NCBI RefSeq assembly: GCF_000002875.2
Contig: NC_009407.2
Location: 7,501-70,000, forward strand
Direction: 5' to 3'
DNA from: Leishmania infantum JPCM5
Lineage: Eukaryota > Euglenozoa > Kinetoplastea > Trypanosomatida > Trypanosomatidae
Length of the DNA stretch: 62,500 nt
Both the position numbers and the translations under genes were made by a program. How positions within the stretch are numbered: the stretch's first letter is position 1; each line of letters starts with the position of its first letter. This document shows, one piece after another, positions 31,701 to 38,658 of this stretch. The notes under the pieces are model-generated. The model worked only from the letters and a program-made list of their open reading frames with translations. It ran no database searches and was not told the origin of the DNA.

Positions 31701-34700
31701 CGACAGCCACCCCGCCATTCGAAAAATGGCGGTGGTGTGGAAGGCGGTGCTGTGCGCGAATGAGAAGAACACTTTTGTGGCCTCCCTCTTTGTGTGCGGT
31801 TCGCCGGAGGTGGACACATTCCACAACGGCTTCGATCTACTACTGCCACCCATCGCGTCTCCAGAAGCGTTTACGATTTGGATGCGGCAACACCACGCCG
31901 AGGTTGCGCAGCTGCTTCAGTCTTATATGGGACTCTCGTACGCCTTTGTCATGGCTAATGGCGGCGAGCACCTGCGGCTGATCACGCGTCACACGACCTC
32001 CTCCCTCGCCGAGTGGGACCGCCGCCGACGTCATGTGGCAGCTATGGTGGCTGCGCACTGGCAGCTGTGGAAGGGCACCTTTATGACGACTACCTTTGTC
32101 GACCCGGCACTGCTCGCGTGTACTGTGAGCCGATACCCGCACTACTGCGTTTTCAACGGCGGCGGCGCCGCTGTCGATGCCGAGGTTGCTGTGTGCTGCG
32201 AGTGGTCGATGGATGACAACGGAGCTGTTGGTCAAACTCGCCGCTACGTGACGGAGAACGTGGACGAGGTTGCCAGTGACCCGCTCAGCTTTTATATCCG
32301 CTACGCGCCGCCTGTATGCTTGCCTCTGCGGCGGCAGGAAGCGCAAGGTCCAGCGTTGATGTTGCGCCCCAACGCTCGCGAATTGGTGGCAAAGGTGGCC
32401 GGCCGTGGACCGAGCGGGTCGGTTGTGTTTGTGAGCAACGCCTACCTTGTGCTGGGCACGGAGAGCTACATTAGCACCTGCATCCTTACGCGGCAAGAGC
32501 TGCTTGTCGTTACCTGCAGCGTGGTCACGCCAGCAGGCGATTTTTTTGCGGAGCAGGTGCGAGTGCACACCGCCTCGCAGCACTCCCACGCCAAGCCGTC
32601 TCTACTGCAGCAGGCCTTCCGGCTCTTCATTTCGGGACAAGGCAAAGGTAGTGGCAGCACATCGTCGCAGGCCGCCTTCCGCTATTCGCAGTACTACCGC
32701 CAGTTGCAAACCGAATCTGCCAAAGGAAGCAACGCACTGGTGTGGCGCTTCCCGCTCGGCAGTATCACGTCCGTACATCAGCGCCTCTTTCAACACCTCT
32801 CGGCCGGGCTGGAGGTGGTGCTGGAGTCGGGCAAGTGTGTCTTTCTCGTACTATTGGACGACGAGCTGTCCTTCTCAAAGGCGTCCCGTGACAGGCTCTT
32901 CGCGTACTTCGACAGCGACTCCGACCCTCTCATGTCCGGCATCGCTGCACACTCGATGAGCGAGAAGCTGGTGAAGCTGGGCATCTGGACGCGGCGGTGG
33001 GTGCGGCGGGAGTGCAGCAACTACATGTACCTGCGCGTTTTAAACGACGCGGCGTCGCGGACTACGGCGAACCTCGGCCAGTATCCGGTGATGCCGTGGG
33101 TCCTGAGTCGATACACGGAAAGCATGCTCGATCTTGGGGATGCCAGCGCCTACCGCGATCTCACCAAGCCGGTAGGGGCGCTGAACGAGTTGAAGGCAAA
33201 ACAGCTGCAGGCGCGCTACGCGGAGTGGATAGCTTGCGACCCGGTGGCAGACCCGCCATACCACTACGGCACGCATTACAGCACTGCCGCTATTGTGTTG
33301 TACTACCTTATTCGCCTACAGCCGTTCACCTCTCGCGCCATTCGCTTCCAGGGCGGCAGGCTGGACATCGCCGATCGGCTCTTCCACAGCGTTGCAGAAG
33401 CGTGGGCAAATGGTAGTGGGCGCAGCAGGGGGGATGTGAAGGAGCTCATTCCCGAGTTCTTTCGCGTTTCCGATTTCCTGGAAAACCGCAACGATGTGTG
33501 CCTCGGTACCCGCAGCGACGGCGCTGCGCTGGGCGATGTTGTGCTGCCGCCGTGGTGTGGTGGGAGCGCTGCGCGGTTTGTGTATATGAATGCGCTGTCT
33601 CTCGAGAGCGAAGCCGTGAGCCAACAGCTGCACCGGTGGATCGACCTTATCTTTGGCTGCAACCAGGTCGGGCAAGGGGCTGTGGAGGCGATCAACGTGT
33701 TCAGTCCTCTGTCTTACAAGGAGGGAGTCGTTCGTGCTATAAACCACGCCGCCACGGAGGAGGAGCGCAAGTCGATTGTCGCCTCTGCCGACAACTTCGG
33801 CCAGACGCCGCTTCAGCTGTTCAGTAAAGAGGCACACCCGGCCCGCAAAGATGCGCTGCGGGTGCGCACTACACAAGCGTATATGCTGGAGGCCGTTACG
33901 GACATCACGTCGCGGCCGTGCTTGAGTGCGCAGGTCGTGGGAAAGTGCGAAGGCGGCATCTTCACAGCTTTTGTTGCCGATGACACGCTTTTTCTATGCG
34001 ACAGATTGAGTGCCGTGGGCTCGGCAAAGCCGCCGCTCCTCTTCACCTACGATCGCGACGTAGACAGCATTGTGTGCACCACCGCACGAAGGGACCGCGT
34101 TTTGGCGACCATACCACAAGTGCGATCGTCGGGCAGCGGCTGCGTCCGTTGCCTGTGCGCCTCTGTGCGTGGCAGTGTCGTGTGCGTGGGTACAGACTCT
34201 GGAAAGGTGATCGTGTACAGCCGCGAGAGTTGTCGGCATCGCTTCTTCATTGTGGCGGTGCTTGACTCCACCATTGCTGCGGTGCTACAGGAGGCAGGCC
34301 CGGTGTCGAGTCTGCACCTCTTCGACGAAGGCAACTTGCTAGTGGCGTACGAGCGGGTTTCTGCGGTGTCTGGTTGGCATCTCTCCATCTTATCCACCAA
34401 CTTCACCTTCGCCGCGTCCTTTGCCACCCAAGCCGACAGCACCGCCGTGAAGGCCATTTCCGCAGACAGCCACACGGGCCTGTACTACGCCGCCAAAGCA
34501 AACTCCCTTGTCATCTTCTCTGCCTCTGGTGTGATGCTCACACAGCTGAAGGTGGACGCACTCCTCATGTCGGCCGCTCCCGAGTACGCGGCGCGGATAG
34601 CCGACTCGCGCATAACAGCGCTGCTGTTCGCGAACTGCTCCTCCTTCGCGTTCACGAATCTGGTCCTCATGGGGCATTTCAACGGTACAGTTTCCCTGTG

Positions 34701-34908
34701 GTGCGTGGCGGCTTCCCAGTCCATTACCGGCGAGACACCGTCTTCCGAGGCGCCGCTCTGGTCTTTCCGATGGCTGCACGAGGTTGTCTTTGACGCCCCC
34801 GTCACGTGCCTCGCAGCGTCTGCCGAGGAACTCAGCTTTGTGGTGGGGCTCGCTAACCGTACTGCACACTACATCTCGTTTCCCACATCGGGGCTCGACA
34901 GCTCATAG
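25783..34908 (+). CDS. Giant BEACH-WD40 protein (beige/LYST/neurobeachin family), 3041 aa
   Basis: The protein starts MQSSVNSELQRL. Most of it is helical (armadillo-like). A ConA-like lectin region lies near residues 880-1050 (YTAAMWVYMDP, FDGVEVACNG). An acidic linker at about 1735-1755 contains DVDEEEEEEQWE. A PH-like domain spans about 2200-2380. The BEACH domain spans about 2390-2690 with the hallmark LNDAASRTTANLGQYPVMPWVL, PYHYGTHYS and IDLIFGCNQVGQGAVEA. WD-like repeats follow to the end. Such proteins act in vesicle and lysosome-related membrane traffic. It is 9.1 kb with no frame break. The identity of the family is certain; which mammalian paralogue it matches is not. Numerous antisense frames inside are shadows. 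Confidence 0.95.
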   Translation: MQSSVNSELQRLWLDARCTPPTAAQHNDKVSAFLSVFVPTFTSRKSQAFRALFGDGAALLGLLCRDFATLARRLTDEDATVVPTLATLATVRLFSQALRLLIGDDALSNTEVGRLASAYENFGNFNVVALALVLHNRLLHAVQTQERDAADWDAVAQTDARLLQLVSAVVSCRHKELTRRSMLEAILPERVASVARTAVTYFSAPEEAGVEAAEASSSILHQQLPNVLDADTVVETLRVMEGALVSSQRRPSTSAAAVWSFNCFACFLENIIYAKQLIGFSPVESLNFDVITATVLNLEKEVGEDGMPALHRVVGSLRVLALAERPDVSSRRPSNTSSLGSSFFRILPATVGRMQQRIAGSWGTSEQRETPLGVHCEGAVESLARLFVLSTQSQMTELCGQQLFQLLLMRGVSAALLGLVLSICAESAPRFEASNLCSLMAFVGKLPCKGEVGEFLKAILDHLRCGRFCLPEQRLAVVVFFIDWCPRASTHVAMSLALGVVQACVHCLSQLAVDPRADGLETFAEHFSVLAKVVLGSKEAADSLISDNCCASLLQVMLASLESGQLHTAVLLRDAFVGLVMKTNLFCDVLLEQIASATDADAWTSMATPLLSTLVLLLHSCGRYNRASLPHNCIELCLSLMQDVESHSQHPPVDRHLLGCCLSLLLTLVNYSDVWELVERTVGTLPANCDHVQSMIDLCTGVLRSSESLAMAERYFTEPAEMKERWSAPCFVHFGPFAVMEEPYIEMLYPVKLLVHMVDTMLTDQHTDAASGTDAMEYLMLHSGVTVPNSYVADFIVRWERFTWIRCVSNVYDPKLLPLFFTRASTLATVQKCQRVWLEGLAESVATGEVPHHYNDYIHLGEGGGAKGLVTSSGVVWPPLDAYTAAMWVYMDPMPSGRHEGRVVLWQLEWDAMGRHVCLSLVAHTQRKCCLYRCDLDGDVTVIEMPALPEQRWVHVVTSHARGKMFASQLKMYFDGVEVACNGCPYPAGGLQTAAAVAASLPSLLSREVEVTIGSPQDTPSTQATLRLISFQLYGCGASLRQISSLYAMGPYPSGQVWDSAGQQVYDLHAPCLCDQVVRTLEASLQSASLESILREQCVVLAFPPTMALVQVHAFAIEQIDTSFGYLNNKQWALRNLAAPAMSVLCLHGYYRPPRDSRTTSVDALLCNGAFYEWMRWMRCVSAGVLAAERERDSATETDNSASSPEGIEAGLAAVQQTACKLLRVLNLIKKADMLPLNWQRFMVQFAEHATCHPQIYLHHATAVTQLLQLCMQTVRYRDKHGHAVDGQLLSNLLPLEHIFFNWRLLSNLPDDSWMTIMATLRQLVSPSNALAGLNTARLLMADFVNGFVLGLLREYVAFPRLVTAIELVKCVLLTSQATEELMERVLMAAVLTVPGPSQDGATSTVESHLGSKLATTSCVYLVLARNMLLRCLNEVLEMTLNNGNGAFLATFVSVVPDWWFTAMLSGSSHPVTATLTLRLFVLCFLNAKPFREACSATKAECISRAMEPHCHQRELMDVLVQGYMGHVWAPSSSHAVYSTAGWSGKTEMEGLLVLILHLLKAQCQLLLRGTPVTSEEVTVRGYFSAAAAEATRVVAGNTSPSAGRWRRVRLALAAVRRLKKAACDKKGAKAGGSVACLEAVVQYTASIDTLKSLVCEVLDWLTQSYHLSRALSKSLYQSNNSANLCDFLMWPVLVALCSKEPISAQPRASVELPNRARAKEEDDTAASSSGASTDVDEEEEEEQWEVLPDPTTYEARSFGLDSMGPTEGMEKVYDACMMFFLTYAGSRASNASFLTIAGGRTTMSKYVLSLHRALSAEVKGAGNHAEDARKAFLCFVWLKASEQAVGGASDVSAAAVKRNAVELGKYMLDRLVSGGAVPPAAIAAFYRFLLARLECDAMVVKSARTALFEWFMYVTSASFYKLDASKVGVVVDMAYSCADMLFSYPMPAMELLKVVVGRLLQVTVCLWNSIVDDSHPAIRKMAVVWKAVLCANEKNTFVASLFVCGSPEVDTFHNGFDLLLPPIASPEAFTIWMRQHHAEVAQLLQSYMGLSYAFVMANGGEHLRLITRHTTSSLAEWDRRRRHVAAMVAAHWQLWKGTFMTTTFVDPALLACTVSRYPHYCVFNGGGAAVDAEVAVCCEWSMDDNGAVGQTRRYVTENVDEVASDPLSFYIRYAPPVCLPLRRQEAQGPALMLRPNARELVAKVAGRGPSGSVVFVSNAYLVLGTESYISTCILTRQELLVVTCSVVTPAGDFFAEQVRVHTASQHSHAKPSLLQQAFRLFISGQGKGSGSTSSQAAFRYSQYYRQLQTESAKGSNALVWRFPLGSITSVHQRLFQHLSAGLEVVLESGKCVFLVLLDDELSFSKASRDRLFAYFDSDSDPLMSGIAAHSMSEKLVKLGIWTRRWVRRECSNYMYLRVLNDAASRTTANLGQYPVMPWVLSRYTESMLDLGDASAYRDLTKPVGALNELKAKQLQARYAEWIACDPVADPPYHYGTHYSTAAIVLYYLIRLQPFTSRAIRFQGGRLDIADRLFHSVAEAWANGSGRSRGDVKELIPEFFRVSDFLENRNDVCLGTRSDGAALGDVVLPPWCGGSAARFVYMNALSLESEAVSQQLHRWIDLIFGCNQVGQGAVEAINVFSPLSYKEGVVRAINHAATEEERKSIVASADNFGQTPLQLFSKEAHPARKDALRVRTTQAYMLEAVTDITSRPCLSAQVVGKCEGGIFTAFVADDTLFLCDRLSAVGSAKPPLLFTYDRDVDSIVCTTARRDRVLATIPQVRSSGSGCVRCLCASVRGSVVCVGTDSGKVIVYSRESCRHRFFIVAVLDSTIAAVLQEAGPVSSLHLFDEGNLLVAYERVSAVSGWHLSILSTNFTFAASFATQADSTAVKAISADSHTGLYYAAKANSLVIFSASGVMLTQLKVDALLMSAAPEYAARIADSRITALLFANCSSFAFTNLVLMGHFNGTVSLWCVAASQSITGETPSSEAPLWSFRWLHEVVFDAPVTCLAASAEELSFVVGLANRTAHYISFPTSGLDSS

Positions 34909-35743
34909 CACTGACGACTTGTCACACGCATCCAACGCACTAAGGGACACACGTACACGAGGTCCCTGACTGGACGTCTTCCCAGAACCATTTCACCAGC
35001 GCGGAAGAGCTCGCCGCCTCCCTCCTCTACTCGCTCTTCAGAATACGGGTTTCCACTTCTCTCCAGGGCTCATACGGTGCTATTCCCCCGCGTGCCATTC
35101 TCCCATCGCCGCCCTCCGCCAGAGGTCCGTTGGCGCTCACATCATTCTTTCCCCTCACTTCGAAAGAAGAGAAGCAACAGGCACCCGAACGCGATGGCCA
35201 GTATACTGCCCCAGGCCAAATCCATGACCTGGAGAGTGCAGACGCACGCCCTGAACTGACGGTGTGCAGAACTGCTTGCCAAGCTGCAAGTAACTCCCTC
35301 GCCACTCCCTCGCAGCATTCACGGGACATGGTGCCTGCCGCATGAGCGATACGGCCTTTTCGCACAGCGCCTCTGTTGACTAGGATGCCCACCACGCAGT
35401 CGTTAGAGAGCCTTACGGATCCTGTGACGCACCACGTGTGCAGCTTTTTTTACTCTTGCCGTTTCAACGCACACTATAACGTTTCCTTCGGTCTTCCTCT
35501 CACTCACTCCATTGCCTCCTTCAGCCTTCCTTTCACGAAATAGTATCGTATGCCCTCCGTATCCGTTCACCCTTTCCACGTGGCAACACTAAACTTCGAC
35601 TAATCAGTGAATACGCAAAAGCCAAGTATCAAGGGCTCACGCACGCCCCCCAATGCTACCAACAGCAACAGTGCACAAGCGCGACCTGCAACACGTGGGC
35701 CAACTGAACATGAGCACTCTCTTCATTTTCTTCTCTGCAAGGT
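34909..35743. other. Intergenic region before the tandem repeat
   Basis: No supported gene. Pyrimidine tracts at 35455-35530 lie upstream of the snoRNA repeat. A T/C-rich patch at 35720-35736 directly precedes the first repeat unit. Confidence 0.55.
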
Positions 35744-35754
35744 GCAGCTGTGCG

Positions 35755-35817
35755 ATGGGGTTCGAATGCGCTGGTCGAAACCGGTTTGCCCTAGCGTGGG
35801 AAACGCCCCAAAGATCC
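35755..35817 (+). ncRNA. H/ACA-like snoRNA, copy 1
   Basis: This folds as a single trypanosomatid-type hairpin. The lower stem pairs TGGGG (35756-35760) with CCCCA (35806-35810 region). A pocket follows with TTCGAAT on the left and GGGAAACG on the right. The upper stem pairs GCGCTGG with CTAGCGT (7 pairs with G-U). The 3' end is AAGATCC with the AGA box at 35812-35814. The distance from upper stem to AGA box is 14 nt, the spacing expected for pseudouridine guides in this group. Length is about 63 nt, also typical. It is expected to guide one rRNA or snRNA pseudouridine through the pocket; the target was not identified. Confidence 0.65.
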
Positions 35818-35953
35818 GCTGGCGGCGCTGGTGCTGGTGCTGCGCGGCTGTGATTCTAATGAAACATCTTTGCTACAGGTGATGTGCGCTGCGGCGCGCG
35901 AGATGACCTTACTGTTTCCAATCTCCAACCAAGATCAATGAGCTGCGACTGTT

Positions 35954-36009
35954 GCGCGCGCGCTCCGGGCTTTGCGTGCTTGGTGGCACACGGGGCCCTG
36001 CGCAGAGAC
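35954..36009 (+). ncRNA. Weaker H/ACA-like candidate (also at 36675-36730)
   Basis: The upper stem GTGC-TTGGTG-GCAC lies 14 nt above an AGA box at 36004-36006, and GCGC/GCGC can close the base. Stems are short and the pocket is small, so this may be a chance fold in GC-rich DNA. Confidence 0.22.
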
Positions 36010-36044
36010 GTGCCTGTGTCCGTGTGTGTGTGTGTGTGCGTGCG

Positions 36045-36140
36045 CGTGGCACATGATTACGATCAAGGACATCTGAGTCAAAACCAAAGTCACTGTCTGA
36101 ACCCAACGACTGTCGATTGTGTCCCCCGTGTCTGAGCTGT
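36045..36140 (+). ncRNA. C/D-box snoRNA candidate A, copy 1
   Basis: A near-consensus C box ATGATTA is at 36053-36059. CTGA boxes lie at 36073-36076, 36097-36100 and 36132-36135; the last would be D and one of the first two D'. A weak closing stem of about 5 pairs with wobbles can form (36046-36050 with 36136-36140). The segment between boxes (around GTCAAAACCAAAGTCACTGT) is A-rich and unlike the GC-rich surroundings, as guide regions often are. It is weaker than candidate B because the C box deviates and the internal box assignment is ambiguous. Confidence 0.45.
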
Positions 36141-36212
36141 CGCTGCGTGCGCTGCGCACTCCCCCGGCTCTGCCCCTCTCCCCCCTCGTCTGCAAGCACC
36201 GCCTCGCTGCTG

Positions 36213-36299
36213 CGCGTGAATGATGATGCGTGTATTCTGCAATGCGGACTCCACTGACGAGGAACAATACTACTACTATGACTATTGGCATCTGACGCT
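36213..36299 (+). ncRNA. C/D-box snoRNA candidate B, copy 1
   Basis: A perfect C box ATGATGA is at 36220-36226, a D' box CTGA at 36254-36257, a C'-like ATGACTA at 36278-36284 and a D box CTGA at 36292-36295. A short GC stem brackets the ends (GCG near 36214-36216 with CGC at 36296-36298). The ~87-nt length is normal for trypanosomatid C/D RNAs. The antisense elements would be the bases just upstream of D' (ending GCGGACTCCA) and of D (ending CTATTGGCAT); the residue paired to the fifth base upstream of each would be 2'-O-methylated. rRNA targets were not checked. Confidence 0.6.
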
Positions 36300-36378
36300 G
36301 TGCGCTGCGGTGTGCGTGATGTGCGTGCGCGTGTGTGACTGCTCTACGACCTGCTGCGCTGCTGGTGCGCTGGCGAAG

Positions 36379-36441
36379 AAGGACCAAAAGGTCGTTCGCG
36401 GTGAACTGGTGCCGTGCACGCGGGACAGTCCTACGAGAGAA
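36379..36441 (+). ncRNA. Weaker H/ACA-like candidate (also at 37100-37162)
   Basis: GGAC (36381-36384) can pair with GTCC as lower stem, with an upper stem GCGGTG/CACGC (one bulge), right pocket GGGACA, and an AGA box at 36436-36438 exactly 14 nt below the upper stem. Total length is 63 nt, the same as the clear H/ACA copy. An alternative local hairpin (GACC-AAAA-GGTC) competes, so this is tentative. Confidence 0.28.
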
Positions 36442-36475
36442 TGGTGCCGCTTGGGGTGTGCTGCGCAGCTGTGCG

Positions 36476-36538
36476 ATGGGGTTCGAATGCGCTGGTCGAA
36501 ACCGGTTTGCCCTAGCGTGGGAAACGCCCCAAAGATCC
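36476..36538 (+). ncRNA. H/ACA-like snoRNA, copy 2
   Basis: Identical copy in repeat unit 2, with the same 5-bp lower stem, 7/8-nt pocket, 7-bp upper stem and AGA box at 36533-36535. Confidence 0.65.
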
Positions 36539-36765
36539 GCTGGCGGCGCTGGTGCTGGTGCTGCGCGGCTGTGATTCTAATGAAACATCTTTGCTACAGG
36601 TGATGTGCGCTGCGGCGCGCGAGATGACCTTACTGTTTCCAATCTCCAACCAAGATCAATGAGCTGCGACTGTTGCGCGCGCGCTCCGGGCTTTGCGTGC
36701 TTGGTGGCACACGGGGCCCTGCGCAGAGACGTGCCTGTGTCCGTGTGTGTGTGTGTGTGCGTGCG

Positions 36766-36861
36766 CGTGGCACATGATTACGATCAAGGACATCTGAGTC
36801 AAAACCAAAGTCACTGTCTGAACCCAACGACTGTCGATTGTGTCCCCCGTGTCTGAGCTGT
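36766..36861 (+). ncRNA. C/D-box snoRNA candidate A, copy 2
   Basis: Identical copy in unit 2: C-like box 36774-36780, CTGA boxes at 36794-36797, 36818-36821 and 36853-36856. Confidence 0.45.
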
Positions 36862-36933
36862 CGCTGCGTGCGCTGCGCACTCCCCCGGCTCTGCCCCTCT
36901 CCCCCCTCGTCTGCAAGCACCGCCTCGCTGCTG

Positions 36934-37020
36934 CGCGTGAATGATGATGCGTGTATTCTGCAATGCGGACTCCACTGACGAGGAACAATACTACTACTAT
37001 GACTATTGGCATCTGACGCT
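36934..37020 (+). ncRNA. C/D-box snoRNA candidate B, copy 2
   Basis: Identical copy in unit 2: C box 36941-36947, D' box 36975-36978, D box 37013-37016. Confidence 0.6.
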
Positions 37021-37185
37021 GTGCGCTGCGGTGTGCGTGATGTGCGTGCGCGTGTGTGACTGCTCTACGACCTGCTGCGCTGCTGGTGCGCTGGCGAAGA
37101 AGGACCAAAAGGTCGTTCGCGGTGAACTGGTGCCGTGCACGCGGGACAGTCCTACGAGAGAATGGTGCCGCTTGGGGTGTGCTGC

Positions 37186-37395
37186 GCAGCTGTGCGATGG
37201 GGTTCGAATGCGCTGGTCGAAACCGGTTTGCCCTAGCGTGGGAAACGCCCCAAAGATCCGCTGGCGGCGCTGGTGCTGGTGCTGCGCGGCTGTGATTCTA
37301 ATGAAACATCTTTGCTACAGGTGATGTGCGCTGCGGCGTGCGAGATGACCTTACTGTTTCCAATCTCCAACCAAGATCAATGAGCTGCGACTGTT
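37186..37395 (+). repeat. Partial third repeat unit, 210 bp
   Basis: This matches the first 210 bases of the unit with one substitution seen (C to T at 37339), then diverges abruptly at 37396. It keeps the complete H/ACA-like gene but neither C/D candidate. Confidence 0.9.
37197..37259 (+). ncRNA. H/ACA-like snoRNA, copy 3
   Basis: Identical copy in the partial third unit, with the AGA box at 37254-37256. It is the only candidate RNA gene kept whole in the truncated unit. Confidence 0.62.
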
Positions 37396-38079
37396 ACTGC
37401 CGGGTTGAATTTCTTTTTTTTTTGTTTGAAATTGGCTTTTACTAGGGTGGAGTAAGGTAATGCTCGCAATGTCCGATGGAAAGGGAAGGCTGATCTCCGG
37501 TGTGTGGAGTGCGTAGGAGTGTGTCTGCTGTCCTCCTTGATTCGGTCTCTTAGCTGGTTCTCAGAACAGCGTTAGGTGTGTTTGGCAAACTGGCGACGAT
37601 ATTGCGGTCGGTGAGTAGTATCTGCAGCTATGGTAATGCTGGCATGCGGCACATTCACACTGCTTCGGGTCGCGCGTGTGCTTTCTAGAGCACGTGTTAT
37701 GATGCTGGTCTGCGACGGCGCATGCGCATGTTCGTGCCCATTCTCTATGCTTCTCTGGCCTAACGCCTTCTCGTCATGTAAACGTTTCCCTCTTTCTTGG
37801 ATCGACTTCTTCACGGTGCCTGTCGTGTTTTGCGGATTTCGCATGTGCTCGTTCTTGTGGTGCAGTGAGCGACGAAAGGGCGCTGTAAAGTGTCGCATAG
37901 AGGGGCGGTGCATCAGAGGGCGTGCAGGGCGGTATTTTGTCCGGGTGCGTGCGCTTTTTGTGGGGCCTTCTTCTGTGCTCGCGGAGTGACAGCGGCAATC
38001 ACCTCTTCGTAGTCGGCAGCGCAGACGTACAGTACATCTTCGCATTCACAGAAAAGTAAGAGGTGGCAAGTGGGTGATC
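37396..38079. other. Intergenic region after the repeat
   Basis: No supported gene. A T11-like tract lies at 37411-37422 just past the point where the repeat ends. The 119-aa frame at 37630 is not protein-like in my reading. Confidence 0.5.
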
Positions 38080-38658
38080 ATGGAGCGAGTGGCACGCGTG
38101 GTGCAGCTGCAGAGCACTGCAGGAGCTCTTAGTATCGAGCTTTATAACAACTTCTGCGCCGACTCGTTCTGGCAGCTGGCGAGGAGTGGCCAACTGCGCC
38201 GGTTAACGTTCCGCCAGCTGTTGGGCGGTTTCGCGCTGCTTGGTGAGGTAGAGACGGTGCAGGGCCACTCGACGACAGCAAGCGAAGTAGATGCCGCTGC
38301 GCGAAGTCCAGATGGTGTACCATTACTGCACGTCGGTGCAGGATTGCTGAGTTGCAGGCCAACCATCGGCGCTGTGACAGCCAGTCGCCTTCTCATTACT
38401 CTTTCTCCACAGCCGCAGCTCGACAAGACGCACGTCGTCTTTGGCCGTGTCTACTCGGGCATTCACACGTTGGAGCAGATATCTCGCATGCAGGTGGGCG
38501 CGGACTTCGTTCTGTACTCTCCTGTGACGGTCGTGAAGTGCAGCACGGCGGTGCTTGCGAGAGGCACCGCACCGCAAAACGCTACGGCCAAAGTGGCACC
38601 GGCGCCGTGCGCCGTCAAGTCGCCATATCCTTCGAGCATTTTGGCAACGCTGGAGTAG
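38080..38658 (+). CDS. Divergent cyclophilin-fold protein, probably inactive
   Basis: The 192-aa protein starts MERVARVVQLQSTAGALSIELY, the typical beta-strand opening of a cyclophilin. The C-terminal half keeps LITLSPQPQLDKTHVVFGRVYSGIHTLEQI, the core around the family's W/L-D-x-K-H-V-V-F-G. The catalytic region does not follow the family: the FHRxIxxFxxQGGD segment is replaced by FRQLLGGFALLGE and the GSQFFI segment by SRLLITL. It may serve as a binding module, for example in a spliceosomal or RNA-related complex as other noncanonical cyclophilins do; that is inference. The first ATG in the frame is 38080. Confidence 0.75.
   Translation: MERVARVVQLQSTAGALSIELYNNFCADSFWQLARSGQLRRLTFRQLLGGFALLGEVETVQGHSTTASEVDAAARSPDGVPLLHVGAGLLSCRPTIGAVTASRLLITLSPQPQLDKTHVVFGRVYSGIHTLEQISRMQVGADFVLYSPVTVVKCSTAVLARGTAPQNATAKVAPAPCAVKSPYPSSILATLE

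Larger units (their letters stand above)
35744..36464 (+). repeat. 721-bp tandem repeat, unit 1 (snoRNA cluster)
   Basis: This is the first of two full units that appear identical over 721 bp, plus a 210-bp third partial unit. The frames in it on either strand (up to 150 aa) are not protein-like and repeat only because the DNA repeats. The unit carries an H/ACA-like hairpin and two C/D-box candidates, with a (GT)n tract at 36021-36038. Trypanosomatid snoRNA genes are known to be arranged in reiterated mixed C/D and H/ACA clusters inside polycistrons, which fits. Confidence 0.95.
36465..37185 (+). repeat. 721-bp tandem repeat, unit 2 (snoRNA cluster)
   Basis: This is a head-to-tail copy of unit 1, offset by exactly 721 bases, with no difference noticed on reading. 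Such identity implies recent duplication or gene conversion. Assemblies often collapse such arrays, so the true copy number may be higher. Confidence 0.95.

Noticed and set aside
27165..34869. Many antisense and alternate-frame ORFs inside the BEACH gene
   Set aside because: They overlap a 9.1-kb frame with recognised domains and have no motifs of their own.
35756..35770. B-box-like GGTTCGAAT suggesting a tRNA
   Set aside because: No acceptor stem, D-arm or anticodon arm can be formed around it; the same bases form the pocket of the H/ACA hairpin.
35935..36387. Antisense 150-aa frame (and + strand 127-aa frame) repeated in the tandem array
   Set aside because: They recur only because the DNA repeats; composition is low-complexity (His/Thr from GT tracts), and the units carry RNA-gene signatures instead.
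37396..38000. SIDER-type retroposon starting at the T-run near 37411
   Set aside because: A T-run would fit the reversed poly(A) of such an element, but I could not recognise its 79-bp signature or target-site duplications.
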